Of a stretch of DNA of 47,803 nt, positions 22,051 to 30,688 are shown in pieces. The position numbers and the translations under genes are program-made. The notes under the pieces were generated by a model, which saw only the letters and a program-made list of their open reading frames with translations, was not told where the DNA came from and ran no database searches. The stretch is from positions 1-47,803 of the IMG/VR virus record IMGVR_UViG_3300034375_010407. The stretch is one strand, 5' to 3'. Origin of the DNA: a virus. The first letter of the stretch is position 1; the number at the start of each line of letters is the position of its first letter.

Positions 22051-23412
22051 TTAAAAGAAATTATCTAGACTAGCAGATTTTTCAACTTCATAAGGATTAG
22101 GAATGTTATGTTTTCTCAAATAATCATACCATTCTTCCTCGTACCACATATTTGGACTAACCCCATTCCATAAAGGTTTCCATAGTTTATGGTCTTTATT
22201 TAAACGGCGTTCATCAACATATTGACGCCTTAGTGATTCATATTCGTAAGATTTAAGGTCAAGCATTTTTTCCCTAAAATAACAAACCAAAGAAATACGG
22301 TGAGAATTTTTATCTTTTGGCTTAATTTCAGTATTACCATGAATAATTTCATGATTATTGACAAGAAGCAAATCACCTGGTCTTGGATTAACTGCCACAC
22401 GATATTCTGGAAATACTAAGTATCCGCCTTCGAAATCACCTTTAGCTAAAACCAAAAGGTTAGAAAGACCTTCGTCTAAATCACCAGCATCCCTATGACA
22501 AGCAGTTCGAAAACCTTTATTTACTGTAATAGTAGTAAATACAGTTTCAGGAACTACAAATTTTGAGTCAATTTTATCAACCGCAGCTTTTTGATTTGAC
22601 CACCTCCAAGGCATCAATTCTTTAAATCCATTATTTAATGTTTGAAGAAACGGATAGGATTTCTTAAATAAATCGAAATGTTTTTCGGTATAAGAAGTTG
22701 GCCTTCCATAAGGAATACGTGGATAACGATCAAACCAACCGGCAACCCCAGAAAATACTGTTCTGGCATAGTTAGTAGTTGAAATCCATTCATAAGCAAT
22801 TTTATGAGCTTCTTCTTTAATCATTTCCGGCGGTTTATTACTTAGGCCAGCAACCCATAAATCAAACCATCCATTATAATCAGGATATTCTTCTTCAACT
22901 TTACTACGAAGCCATACAGTTCCACGAACTTCATCTTCAGCACTATATTTTGGATTTTTGTATTTTTCTTTAATGGACTCTAAATTATTATCTTCAAAAA
23001 GTTTTCCACTTTCGTCTAAAAGAAAACTTAAAACTTCTTGTTGATATGGTGTAACCCAATCCCTTCCAACACCAGTTTCATCCAAAGCCAAACGACCACC
23101 ACGCGGGCCAGCGGCAATACCTCGATTTTGACTTCCAGTAGCTGCTTTAACAAGCCCTTCGTAAGCCATCTTTTGCTCTTCTTCACTAAAATAATTTTTA
23201 CGAAATTTAAATGCAATACGTCTTTCGTCAGTCCCTTTTTCGCAAGTAGAACAATCATCGTTACAATTTGACCTTTCAAGCAAATTGCACGTTGCTGGCA
23301 TATAACAATCAGTATCTTCTTCTACTAAAATGTCATAATGACTTTCATCTACGTATGTGCCTAATAAATGTTCACAATCAATTTTATCTTTAGCTACAAT
23401 TACCTTTACCAT
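22051..23412 (-). CDS. TET/JBP-like 2-oxoglutarate and Fe(II) dioxygenase with clamp-binding-like tail
   Basis: The 453-residue protein has the iron-binding triad HRD (H306, D308) in RTACHRDAGDL and H358 in EIIHGN, and the 2OG-binding arginine R372 in SHRISLVCYF. The pattern H-R-D-A-G-D-L with SNLLVLAKGDFEGGYLVFPE resembles the TET/JBP family that oxidises thymine or 5-methylcytosine in DNA. An N-terminal cysteine cluster (C42, C50, C54, C57) may bind zinc. The last residues SASLDNFF copy the polymerase tail RASLDDFFS. The second ATG (23410-23412) is preferred, with GAGG 8 bases upstream; an ATG two codons earlier is also open. It heads the cassette with kinase and glycosyltransferase and is followed downstream by the clamp gene. 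Confidence 0.85.
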   Translation of the reverse strand: MVKVIVAKDKIDCEHLLGTYVDESHYDILVEEDTDCYMPATCNLLERSNCNDDCSTCEKGTDERRIAFKFRKNYFSEEEQKMAYEGLVKAATGSQNRGIAAGPRGGRLALDETGVGRDWVTPYQQEVLSFLLDESGKLFEDNNLESIKEKYKNPKYSAEDEVRGTVWLRSKVEEEYPDYNGWFDLWVAGLSNKPPEMIKEEAHKIAYEWISTTNYARTVFSGVAGWFDRYPRIPYGRPTSYTEKHFDLFKKSYPFLQTLNNGFKELMPWRWSNQKAAVDKIDSKFVVPETVFTTITVNKGFRTACHRDAGDLDEGLSNLLVLAKGDFEGGYLVFPEYRVAVNPRPGDLLLVNNHEIIHGNTEIKPKDKNSHRISLVCYFREKMLDLKSYEYESLRRQYVDERRLNKDHKLWKPLWNGVSPNMWYEEEWYDYLRKHNIPNPYEVEKSASLDNFF

Positions 23413-23456
23413 TTGCATTACCTCTTTTTTAATAATTCTTGCAAGTATATAGGCGA

Positions 23457-23894
23457 TTATTTTTCGACGTAATTAACTAGTTGCGGAGGTGTCCAGTCTT
23501 TTGGTTTTAAAACCTTTCCGTCATCACGTTTACGAACCTTACCAGTTTCTTCATCAATTTTAGCAAAGTTAGTTCGCATTACTTCATTCCAAGCACCTTC
23601 AGCATTTGCACCAAGACTATGAATAGCCCCAATTGTAACAACAATAATGTCAATAAGAGCATCGAGCTGTTCGACTTTATCTTTAAGGTGATATGCTGCA
23701 AATAATTCTTCATATTCTTCTTTAATTAAATTCAAATACATTTTATACTGTTTTTCATTATAATCGACCGTTGTTTGATCGCAAGCTTCCATAAAGATTC
23801 GTTGATCATCAAATGGCATACACATTGATTCTGACAATTCTTTATAAAATTCATCCATATCTTTTTGAGCTTGTTCGTATTTTTGTTCATCCAT
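23457..23894 (-). CDS. MazG-like nucleotide pyrophosphohydrolase
   Basis: This 145-residue protein has the helical all-alpha NTP pyrophosphatase pattern: LIKEEYEELFAAYHLKD with the E-E-x-x-E metal site, QLDALIDIIVVTIGAIHSLG with the D-x-x-D pair, and a C-terminal MRTNFAKIDEETGKVRKRDD. Such enzymes hydrolyse (d)NTPs or ppGpp-like nucleotides and are common in marine phages. The ATG at 23892-23894 follows AAGGAG by 7 bases; an upstream in-frame ATG at 24020 would overlap the neighbouring gene and is rejected. It may adjust the nucleotide pool beside the base-modification block. Confidence 0.88.
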   Translation of the reverse strand: MDEQKYEQAQKDMDEFYKELSESMCMPFDDQRIFMEACDQTTVDYNEKQYKMYLNLIKEEYEELFAAYHLKDKVEQLDALIDIIVVTIGAIHSLGANAEGAWNEVMRTNFAKIDEETGKVRKRDDGKVLKPKDWTPPQLVNYVEK

Positions 23895-23904
23895 AATATT
23901 CTCC

Positions 23905-24456
23905 TTAGATAATCCACTCTGGTGGTGTTCGTTTTTTCCAAGAATGAAGGTGTGATTTACCATTCTTGTAATAATTTCTATAGTTGTCGATAGGATTTTT
24001 TGATACGATATATTTCTCATCCATACAACTCGGCATTTCTGTCATATCCCAGTTAGTTAGTTTGTGTGGAGGAGATTGCAAAGTAGCACTAATTGCACCG
24101 AAGCATTTATGAACTTTATCGTAACGGTAAGTATACTCTGCCATAATTGCAAAAAAGTGATCCACTAGCCAGTTATAATTCTCAACCGATTCCCTGGCCC
24201 AAATAGCCGAAGGGTGATTAACATGAGTTGCAGAATAAATAACTGAATCTCGCGAATCACTTAGTAAGTATGCTTTACATTTTCTTGTTTTGCCGGTCTC
24301 TGGATTAACTTTAATACCTTCAACCATTTCACCATCCAGAACACGGTGTGCTGTAGATAACAACTGAGCCGATTCCAGAATCATTTTGACGACATGCTTA
24401 TCAACTAACCATTCGGCTGATTGAAATGGGGACTCGTCAATATAAAAGATATTCAT
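23905..24456 (-). CDS. conserved-type phage protein, function not recognised
   Basis: The 183-residue protein starts MNIFYIDESPFQSAEWLVDK and continues with HVVKMILESAQLLSTAHRVL and NHPSAIWARESVENYNWLVD. I recognise it as a widespread phage family with a conserved D-K-H-V-V-K-M-I-L-E-S-A-Q pattern but cannot name an activity. Conserved histidines, aspartates and a W-A-R motif suggest an enzyme. It is coupled to the deformylase-like gene by an ATGA overlap. Confidence 0.7.
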   Translation of the reverse strand: MNIFYIDESPFQSAEWLVDKHVVKMILESAQLLSTAHRVLDGEMVEGIKVNPETGKTRKCKAYLLSDSRDSVIYSATHVNHPSAIWARESVENYNWLVDHFFAIMAEYTYRYDKVHKCFGAISATLQSPPHKLTNWDMTEMPSCMDEKYIVSKNPIDNYRNYYKNGKSHLHSWKKRTPPEWII

Positions 24457-24938
24457 TTTTTCCTTTTCTTCAACGCTTGTTTTTTATGAAAATAATTTGC
24501 TTTATTGTAAAATATTTCACCGTTCAAATAATCCATCTGCTGTTGAAATATTCTGGCAGTCATTCCAGTATATTTTTTCGTAACTAGTTCTCCATTAGGC
24601 ATATTATATCTAACCCGAATATGCTGCGAACGCTTTATTTTAACTAAAATTCCCGGCGAAGTAAAGGATTTTTCTTCTAATAATATTTTTGCATCGCTTT
24701 CCCATACTATTTTTGGATTATATGCTACAATATTTTCAGGCGAACCCCTAAGGGCAATTACCTTGTATTCATTTCCCACTTGATTTGATGAAAGGCCAAA
24801 ACTTCCAACACTATACATAGTTTCAACTAAATCCCTAGCATATTGAATTGGTTCAAATGGTTGATTGTCAAAATCGTATTCTTTACATGGAGTCGTAAGA
24901 ATTGGATCATTTTCATCTACAAGCTTTAATTTATTCAT
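24453..24938 (-). CDS. peptide deformylase homologue lacking active-site residues
   Basis: The 161-residue protein has the deformylase fold pattern: motif I-like GSFGLSSNQVG (for GxGLAAxQ), motif II position LEEKSFTSPGI (for EGCLSxPG) and motif III position QQQMDYLNG (for HExDHLxG). The metal ligands cysteine and both histidines are replaced by S, Q and Y, and the catalytic glutamate by Q. It therefore cannot be a normal metal-dependent deformylase. It may be a binding protein acting on ribosomes or nascent chains, or a decaying gene. It overlaps gp46 by 8 bases and is coupled to the downstream gene. Confidence 0.8.
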   Translation of the reverse strand: MNKLKLVDENDPILTTPCKEYDFDNQPFEPIQYARDLVETMYSVGSFGLSSNQVGNEYKVIALRGSPENIVAYNPKIVWESDAKILLEEKSFTSPGILVKIKRSQHIRVRYNMPNGELVTKKYTGMTARIFQQQMDYLNGEIFYNKANYFHKKQALKKRKK

Positions 24939-26643
24939 TTACATTCCTACTGAAATTTCTATATTTTTCAAATTTTATAACCTTATCAAATTTATCTATC
25001 AATTGATCAGTTTTATGAGATATTATAAACGTATTTGTATCAATTGTCAAGTTTTTTATTATCTTCAGGAACTCTTCAGTTCCATTAGAATCTAATGAGC
25101 TATCAAACACTTCATCCATAATTAACAAATTAGTGTTTATCGAATTTCTCATTTTAGCAATTGAACGCCAAGCAAATAAAATAGCCAAGTTTATTCTCAT
25201 CTTTTCCCCTTCAGAAAATGAAGAATATGAAAAAATATCCCTATGGCGAGATTTTATTGTCTCGTTAAAGTTTTCATCAAGTTCAAAGTGAGCCATAAAT
25301 TCCATGGAAGCCAGATACTTATTAATCAACTTGTTCATAATAGGTATATACTGTTTAATGATTTTGGATTTAATTCCTCCGTCCTTTAACAGTACTCCAG
25401 CCGCCGAAAGAACATTTTTTTCTTCTGACAATTCAGTATAAAGTTTATCAATATTTTTCAATTCTTTTTTAAGTTGAGGAATTTTGTCCGTACTTTTATC
25501 CACCGAAGTTTTCTTCAGTTTTTCAATTTCTTTTCTTAAATTGCTAATATAGTCCGATAAATGCGAAATACTACTGACGATATTGTTCACTTTAAGTTTA
25601 TTATCTGCAATAGCGCTATTGACTAATAATATTTCTTCTAACCGTTTGTTAGTATTATTATATTCCTCTGCAAGCTTCTCCAATCCATCTTTAATACTAA
25701 ATGCTTCTTTTTCTTTATTTTTAATGGTTACGGCCTTAAACTCGGTTTCAATTGCTTGTTTACAAGTAGGGCAGTTATCATGTTTATTAAAAAATTCAAT
25801 ATCTTTATCAATTAAAGCAAGATTAGCTTCAATCTTATGTTTAAGCGAATCTAATTTCTTTAATTTTCTTTGAATAGCATTTTCATCTTTTAATTTAGAT
25901 TTATCTATTTCAATTAACTTTTCAAGTTTAGTTCTTTCGGATTGTTGCTTATCAATCCGCTCATTAGTTTCATCAATAATACTTTCTTTTTCAAAAATCA
26001 ATTTATCTGTATTTGATTTAAATTCATCAATATGATCTTTGATCAATTCTATATTATTTTCTAATACTCGTTTTTCGGTCAGTATTTGTTTTAGCTTATC
26101 AGAATTATTTAAAGTTTTATCCTTTAGTAAGGAATTCATGGTAGTGAATATCTGCAAATCTAAAAGGTTTTCAATAATTTCTCTACGCTGATTTGCTCCC
26201 AGTTGCATAAAAGGCTGGAATGTAGCTGACCCCAAAACCACAACTTGACAAAAAGATTTATGGTTTACTTTAAGGATTTGCTTTTCAAGAATTTCTTGAT
26301 AATCTCTAGAAACAGCAGATTGATTCAATAAATCATTATTATGATACACTTCAAAAATATTAGGTTTAACACCTCTTATGATTTTATATTGATTGCGGCC
26401 AATATCAAACTCCACTTCAACAAGCATATTCTTTTTGGTTATAGAATTGACCAATTGTGGCTTGTTAATTTTACGAAATGGTTTTCCAAATAAAACAAAT
26501 GAAAGGGCATCCAATACTGTTGACTTACCCGCCCCATTTTCTCCAATAATTAATGTATTATTTACTTTGTTTAAATCTAATTCAGTTATATAATTTCCAG
26601 TAGATAAAAAGTTTTTCCATTTTATTTTTTTAAACATTATCAT
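24931..26643 (-). CDS. 46: gp46 recombination nuclease ATPase subunit (Rad50/SbcC-like)
   Basis: The 570-residue protein forms with gp47 the complex that resects DNA ends for recombination-dependent replication. Walker A GENGAGKST is at residues 34-42, the Q-loop region at QVVVLGSATFQPFM, a zinc hook CPTC at 301-304 between two coiled coils, the ABC signature SFSEGEKMRINLA and Walker B LLIMDEVFDSS. The start overlaps the gp47 stop. A second ATG two codons downstream is equally possible. Confidence 0.96.
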   Translation of the reverse strand: MIMFKKIKWKNFLSTGNYITELDLNKVNNTLIIGENGAGKSTVLDALSFVLFGKPFRKINKPQLVNSITKKNMLVEVEFDIGRNQYKIIRGVKPNIFEVYHNNDLLNQSAVSRDYQEILEKQILKVNHKSFCQVVVLGSATFQPFMQLGANQRREIIENLLDLQIFTTMNSLLKDKTLNNSDKLKQILTEKRVLENNIELIKDHIDEFKSNTDKLIFEKESIIDETNERIDKQQSERTKLEKLIEIDKSKLKDENAIQRKLKKLDSLKHKIEANLALIDKDIEFFNKHDNCPTCKQAIETEFKAVTIKNKEKEAFSIKDGLEKLAEEYNNTNKRLEEILLVNSAIADNKLKVNNIVSSISHLSDYISNLRKEIEKLKKTSVDKSTDKIPQLKKELKNIDKLYTELSEEKNVLSAAGVLLKDGGIKSKIIKQYIPIMNKLINKYLASMEFMAHFELDENFNETIKSRHRDIFSYSSFSEGEKMRINLAILFAWRSIAKMRNSINTNLLIMDEVFDSSLDSNGTEEFLKIIKNLTIDTNTFIISHKTDQLIDKFDKVIKFEKYRNFSRNVNE

Positions 26644-27710
26644 TCTAAACTAATTGCCTCATTATATAACTCTGTAATCTTATTCTTTAAACTTTTCTTA
26701 TTGATCGTATCGTTTTCATAACCATCAATAAATTTCTTAAAAATATCTAATGTCGATTCAGCTTCATTGATAAGATCTTCTTCATCTTCAACTTCGAAAT
26801 TAAGATGATCTTCAATAATTTGTAATTGTAATGGATTCGAATTTTCTAATTTTTCAATAAACTTATCAAACCAATACGCATTACTTTTATTTTGAACAAT
26901 AACTTTAACCATCGTTTCTGTGTATTCTTCGTAATCAAAATCATCAATATTAAAACCTTCCACCGTATCGTCATACCATATTTTTTTAAACATTTTGTAT
27001 GGGTTTTCAATAAAATCTATTTCACCAGTTTCCGTATCGAAGATGTGAAAGCCTCTAGGGTCGTCGTAATCAGACCAAGTGAACTCAGCGTGAGAACCCA
27101 AATAATATATAGAACCATCAGTACTACGATGATGGTAATGCCCAGAGAATACATAACTAAAACGATCAAAAATGTTCCTATCAAATCCGTGAGAGATAAT
27201 AGAGCCTTTATACATTTCAAACCCAGAGATTTCAAGGTGTCCCATAGCCACTGAAGATTTAGATTCTTTAATTGCATTTAAACTTTCCTCTTTATTAGCG
27301 TCACATATCCAAGGAATGAATAGTATAGGCAATCCATCAAATTTCACTTCAGTTGCAACATCATCATATAGTGTAATATTTGTATATGTTTCTGGACGAA
27401 CCAACTCACGAGCAGAATTAACTTCATTTGTATTTTTATAATAGGTATCATGATTACCAATGATCAAATGAAGCTTTAAATTATTTTTAAACAACGGGTC
27501 TAGAAAATCTTGACGTAAACGGTTAGCAGTGTTAATATTTATGAATTTTCTTCGGTCAACTATGTCACCCAAATGAATAACCGTATCAATATTATTTTCT
27601 TTAATATACGGAAAAAAGATATTATCCAAAAACTTTTTGGTATTATCTATAAACTGTATACTGTCGTTACGAACACCCCAATGCGTATCAGTTATCAGTG
27701 CCAACTTCAT
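26640..27710 (-). CDS. 47: gp47 recombination nuclease subunit (Mre11/SbcD-like)
   Basis: The 356-residue metallophosphoesterase has the motifs DTHWGV (with D8 and H10), GDIVDRR, IGNHDTYY, and YVFSGHYHHRS with the last metal-binding histidines. It partners gp46 in end resection. The gene overlaps the gp55 3' end by 23 bases, and the gp46 start overlaps its stop, so 55-47-46 form one operon. Confidence 0.96.
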   Translation of the reverse strand: MKLALITDTHWGVRNDSIQFIDNTKKFLDNIFFPYIKENNIDTVIHLGDIVDRRKFININTANRLRQDFLDPLFKNNLKLHLIIGNHDTYYKNTNEVNSARELVRPETYTNITLYDDVATEVKFDGLPILFIPWICDANKEESLNAIKESKSSVAMGHLEISGFEMYKGSIISHGFDRNIFDRFSYVFSGHYHHRSTDGSIYYLGSHAEFTWSDYDDPRGFHIFDTETGEIDFIENPYKMFKKIWYDDTVEGFNIDDFDYEEYTETMVKVIVQNKSNAYWFDKFIEKLENSNPLQLQIIEDHLNFEVEDEEDLINEAESTLDIFKKFIDGYENDTINKKSLKNKITELYNEAISLE

Positions 27711-28263
27711 CTAATTTATCCTCTAAAAACGCCTCAACTCCAACTACTCTTATTTTAGCTGAATTTTTAGCTTTAGTAAAGGATTTATTTTCTCGGAGTT
27801 TTTCCTCAAAACTATTAATAATTTCTTCGGAAGCTTCGTGCAATTTAACTTGTTGAATTTGATACCTTTGAGAAGATGTTGCTGTTAGCATAGATAATTC
27901 ATAATTTTTATGTTTAATATAAGTTTGTTTTTTCTCTTTATGAATTCTTCTGATAAAAGCGTTTTTTGCAATTTGAGTAAAATAACCAAAGGGGTTGTTT
28001 GATCGTTCAGGTTTAAAATTGTCAACGGCGGCAAGGCAATCAGTAATCCCGTCACTTATCATTTCTTGTTTATATGTGTAGCCTGAGAAGTTTGGTTTTT
28101 TCGCTAAGTTGTTATTTATGAGCAAAATTGATTCACCAATATATTTTGTAACCTTCGGTTTGGCTTCGCCAGTTTCAATTGCAATATTTAATTTATCTTT
28201 ATATTCAACCATTGCCTCATAAAGCGAACGGTTGTTAATGTAATTTCTTTTACGGGCCATCAT
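27688..28263 (-). CDS. 55: gp55 late promoter sigma factor
   Basis: The 191-residue protein redirects host RNA polymerase to TATAAATA late promoters. The segments YKQEMISDGITDCLAAVDNF, NPFGYFTQIAKNAFIRRI and KEKKQTYIKHKN match T4 gp55 region 2-like helices. Six exact TATAAATA boxes in this window are its probable targets. Two adjacent ATG codons (28258-28263) follow AAAGGATAA; the first is given. Confidence 0.95.
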   Translation of the reverse strand: MMARKRNYINNRSLYEAMVEYKDKLNIAIETGEAKPKVTKYIGESILLINNNLAKKPNFSGYTYKQEMISDGITDCLAAVDNFKPERSNNPFGYFTQIAKNAFIRRIHKEKKQTYIKHKNYELSMLTATSSQRYQIQQVKLHEASEEIINSFEEKLRENKSFTKAKNSAKIRVVGVEAFLEDKLDEVGTDN

Positions 28264-28319
28264 TTTATCCTTTACTTTTTTTCAAATCATAGTATAATAA
28301 GAGTGTTGTCTTTGAAACT

Positions 28320-29777
28320 CTATAAGGTTACTTTATAGATCTTATAGCTGAATTGCTCTTCGTTATAGGTTTTTATTCGTTCCATAAATTGTCTCAATAA
28401 TATATTCTTGTTTTCTAATGATTTGCCTGTTGATAAGTCATCAGTAATATCAAACAAAGTAGCTGACGTTTTCGTCGTGGACTTTCTTAGTCCACGACCT
28501 ATTGACTGAAGATTACGTACTTTTGATTTGTATGATGTTGCAAAAATGATATTTTGAATACTAGGAATATTTATTCCAGTACTGAACGTACCAAAACTTG
28601 CACATATCACACTTTTAGGTAACTGTTCTACTATTTCTCTAATTTTATCCCTTTCGGAGCCTTCTACGCCACCATGAACAAAAAATGTCTTACAGTCAGC
28701 TTCATCTGTTATCATATTATGAAGTTCTTTTCCATGTTTAACGTATTGAAAAAGAACCAATGTATTACCCTCAAGGGAAAGCGCAAGGTTTTTGATAAAT
28801 TTATTTCTTTTCGTATTTTGTACGATATAATCCATTTCGGTTTGATATCGTTTATCGCCTTTAACTTTCTTAAATGCATCCTTTACTTCTTTAGGATGAT
28901 CAAGTACAATAGCTTTAATTTTAAATTGAGAAACGTGTTTTTGTTCAATAAGCTCAGCTGTTGTAATTACTTTTTGAACAGGACCAAACAATCCTTCCAA
29001 CACCAATTTATGAGTTTGGGTTCCATCAAGAGTTCCTGTAAATCCAAATCTGTATTTACATTCCTCAAGATTTGTCATAATAGATGTTAATGATTTAGCC
29101 TTAAAGGTATGAGCCTCGTCCCCTATAACTACATCGAATTGATCAAACCATTCTTTAGGCATTTTATAGATGCTTTGCCAGGTAGTTACTGTAATATCTT
29201 CTTCAGTATCTTTAGTTTGTCCAGAATATATTTTATGGATGTTTTTATCATACCCATAATCTTCAAAATCCGTTGTCATTTGATGAACCAAAGTTGTTGT
29301 CGGCACAATAACTAAAGTTTTCTTTGAATAGTAACGAATTAAAAGATAAATGATAAAAGATTTACCGGAAGCAGTAGGAGATAATAATACTGCTCTTTTT
29401 GAGCGAATAGCATGTACCAAGGCATCAATTTGATAATCCCTTGGCACAAATTTTTCCGGTAAATTTAAAGATTTAATGTACTTTTTTGCTTCATTTATAG
29501 AAAAATTATCATAAGAAAATTCAGATCCGTACTCTATACGATATTTTCTTTTTTCGCAAAAATCTTCAACATACGGCAAAAGACCGCCGTATAAAGTTGA
29601 AGTCATTAAATTGTAAAGGCGTATTTTTCCATCCCATACTTTATTTTTATAGGCTGGCATGAATTTGGCACCAGGAACTTCAAATGTAAAGAAATCGTTT
29701 AACTCGTAACCTATTCCTGGTTCACATTCAATTTTATTATATACTTCATTAAGTTTTGTTACTTTTATAATTTCCAC
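28320..29777 (-). CDS. uvsW: UvsW superfamily 2 helicase
   Basis: The 485-residue helicase unwinds recombination intermediates and R-loops. Motif I SPTASGKS is at about 133-140, motif II DEAH at 220-223, motif III FTGTL, and the second RecA-like domain has SIGRGLRK (motif VI). The N-terminal part with KNKVWDGKIRLYN is the DNA-binding arm typical of T4 UvsW. In T4, uvsW switches replication from origin-dependent to recombination-dependent late in infection. Confidence 0.96.
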   Translation of the reverse strand: MEIIKVTKLNEVYNKIECEPGIGYELNDFFTFEVPGAKFMPAYKNKVWDGKIRLYNLMTSTLYGGLLPYVEDFCEKRKYRIEYGSEFSYDNFSINEAKKYIKSLNLPEKFVPRDYQIDALVHAIRSKRAVLLSPTASGKSFIIYLLIRYYSKKTLVIVPTTTLVHQMTTDFEDYGYDKNIHKIYSGQTKDTEEDITVTTWQSIYKMPKEWFDQFDVVIGDEAHTFKAKSLTSIMTNLEECKYRFGFTGTLDGTQTHKLVLEGLFGPVQKVITTAELIEQKHVSQFKIKAIVLDHPKEVKDAFKKVKGDKRYQTEMDYIVQNTKRNKFIKNLALSLEGNTLVLFQYVKHGKELHNMITDEADCKTFFVHGGVEGSERDKIREIVEQLPKSVICASFGTFSTGINIPSIQNIIFATSYKSKVRNLQSIGRGLRKSTTKTSATLFDITDDLSTGKSLENKNILLRQFMERIKTYNEEQFSYKIYKVTL

Positions 29778-29841
29778 TATACACCATTAATAATTTTTTG
29801 TCAGTATACTTCACTATTCGCCAATAATACTCTATTATAAC

Positions 29842-30201
29842 TTAATTAAAAGGCCCACGGAATTGATCTTCCTTAGCTCTTTGTTTTTCTTTCATTTTTA
29901 GATACCGTTCTGCTGGACTACCTAGGGATTTTGTGTCTTTAATTCCTGTAACAGCTGCGTGCATATCATTAACGGCTTCTATATGGGCTTGTTTATCTCC
30001 GTCGGAAGATCCAATTTTTATTTTTTTATGTTTTTTTTCTAAACCGGAAATAGTTTTTTTTAAATCGTCTATTTTTCTTCCGGCTTCGCCTAAAATATCC
30101 TGAGAATCATTTTCTTGAATATCTTCATTTGTTCTAAAGATATTACGACGTGCTTGTTCAGTGATATATTTAGCATAAGATTCTTGTAAATATCTGCTCA
30201 T
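29842..30201 (-). CDS. paralogue of the gene after gp23; possible internal head protein
   Basis: The 119-residue protein starts MSRYLQESYAKYITEQARRN followed by IFRT, nearly identical to the N-terminus of the protein at 31333-31755, while the rest differs (lysine-rich, helical, KKTISGLEKKHKKIKIG). A shared short N-terminus with a divergent remainder is the pattern of T4 internal proteins, whose N-terminal capsid targeting peptide is removed by gp21. I-T-E followed by Q fits the gp21 consensus (hydrophobic, any, Glu). The capsid role is inferred. Confidence 0.75.
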   Translation of the reverse strand: MSRYLQESYAKYITEQARRNIFRTNEDIQENDSQDILGEAGRKIDDLKKTISGLEKKHKKIKIGSSDGDKQAHIEAVNDMHAAVTGIKDTKSLGSPAERYLKMKEKQRAKEDQFRGPFN

Positions 30202-30228
30202 TATTTTGTTCCTTATGAAATAAATTCT

Positions 30229-30663
30229 TTATGTGCCATTAATAAATTTCTGCCAGTCTACTGCTGACTTCAAATTATAACCTCTATTAGTCAGGCTTTT
30301 AATGATAGAAACCAAAAATTCTATCTTTTCTTGCTGTAATCCAATTTTCAACGATAGCTTTATAATATCTTGATCAGCATCCATATACATAGGTAGATCA
30401 GCTTTTAAAACCATTCCCTTTGGAGGCAATTTCCAACCAAGTTTTTCCGTTTCTTCATTTGGGCCTTGCGTAAAAAACTCATACTTATCGAGTTTAAGTT
30501 GCTTCATTTTAGTTTCATAAGATTTCAATAATAACCGTTCGGACGATAAAATTTTATAATACTTATTATGAAGAATAGGAATTTTAATTAATTCATCACC
30601 CAATTCGGTTTTATCAATTTTTACATCATTATTCCATTCATCAAATATTTCTTCTAATTTCAT
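30229..30663 (-). CDS. uvsY: UvsY recombination mediator
   Basis: The 144-residue protein loads UvsX onto gp32-coated single-stranded DNA. It starts MKLEEIFDEWNNDVKIDKTE, as in T4 UvsY, and has the central LPMYMDADQDIIKLSLKIG and the final SLTNRGYNLKSAVDWQKFIN helix. It lies close to uvsW as in related phages. A TTTACT-N17-TACAAT promoter lies upstream at 30689-30717, giving it an early start apart from the neighbouring virion genes. Confidence 0.93.
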   Translation of the reverse strand: MKLEEIFDEWNNDVKIDKTELGDELIKIPILHNKYYKILSSERLLLKSYETKMKQLKLDKYEFFTQGPNEETEKLGWKLPPKGMVLKADLPMYMDADQDIIKLSLKIGLQQEKIEFLVSIIKSLTNRGYNLKSAVDWQKFINGT

Positions 30664-30688
30664 ACCGCCCTCCTAGAATTATTTAATG

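Noticed and set aside
23444-23449. TATACT as a -10 element for the 2OG dioxygenase gene
   Set aside because: The hexamer lies 32 bases upstream of the start, but the -35 position reads TTACGT and not TTTACT. It is too weak to call a promoter.
24453-24938. Calling the gene a functional peptide deformylase
   Set aside because: Overall pattern supports the family, but all metal ligands and the catalytic glutamate are missing, so enzyme activity is not supported.
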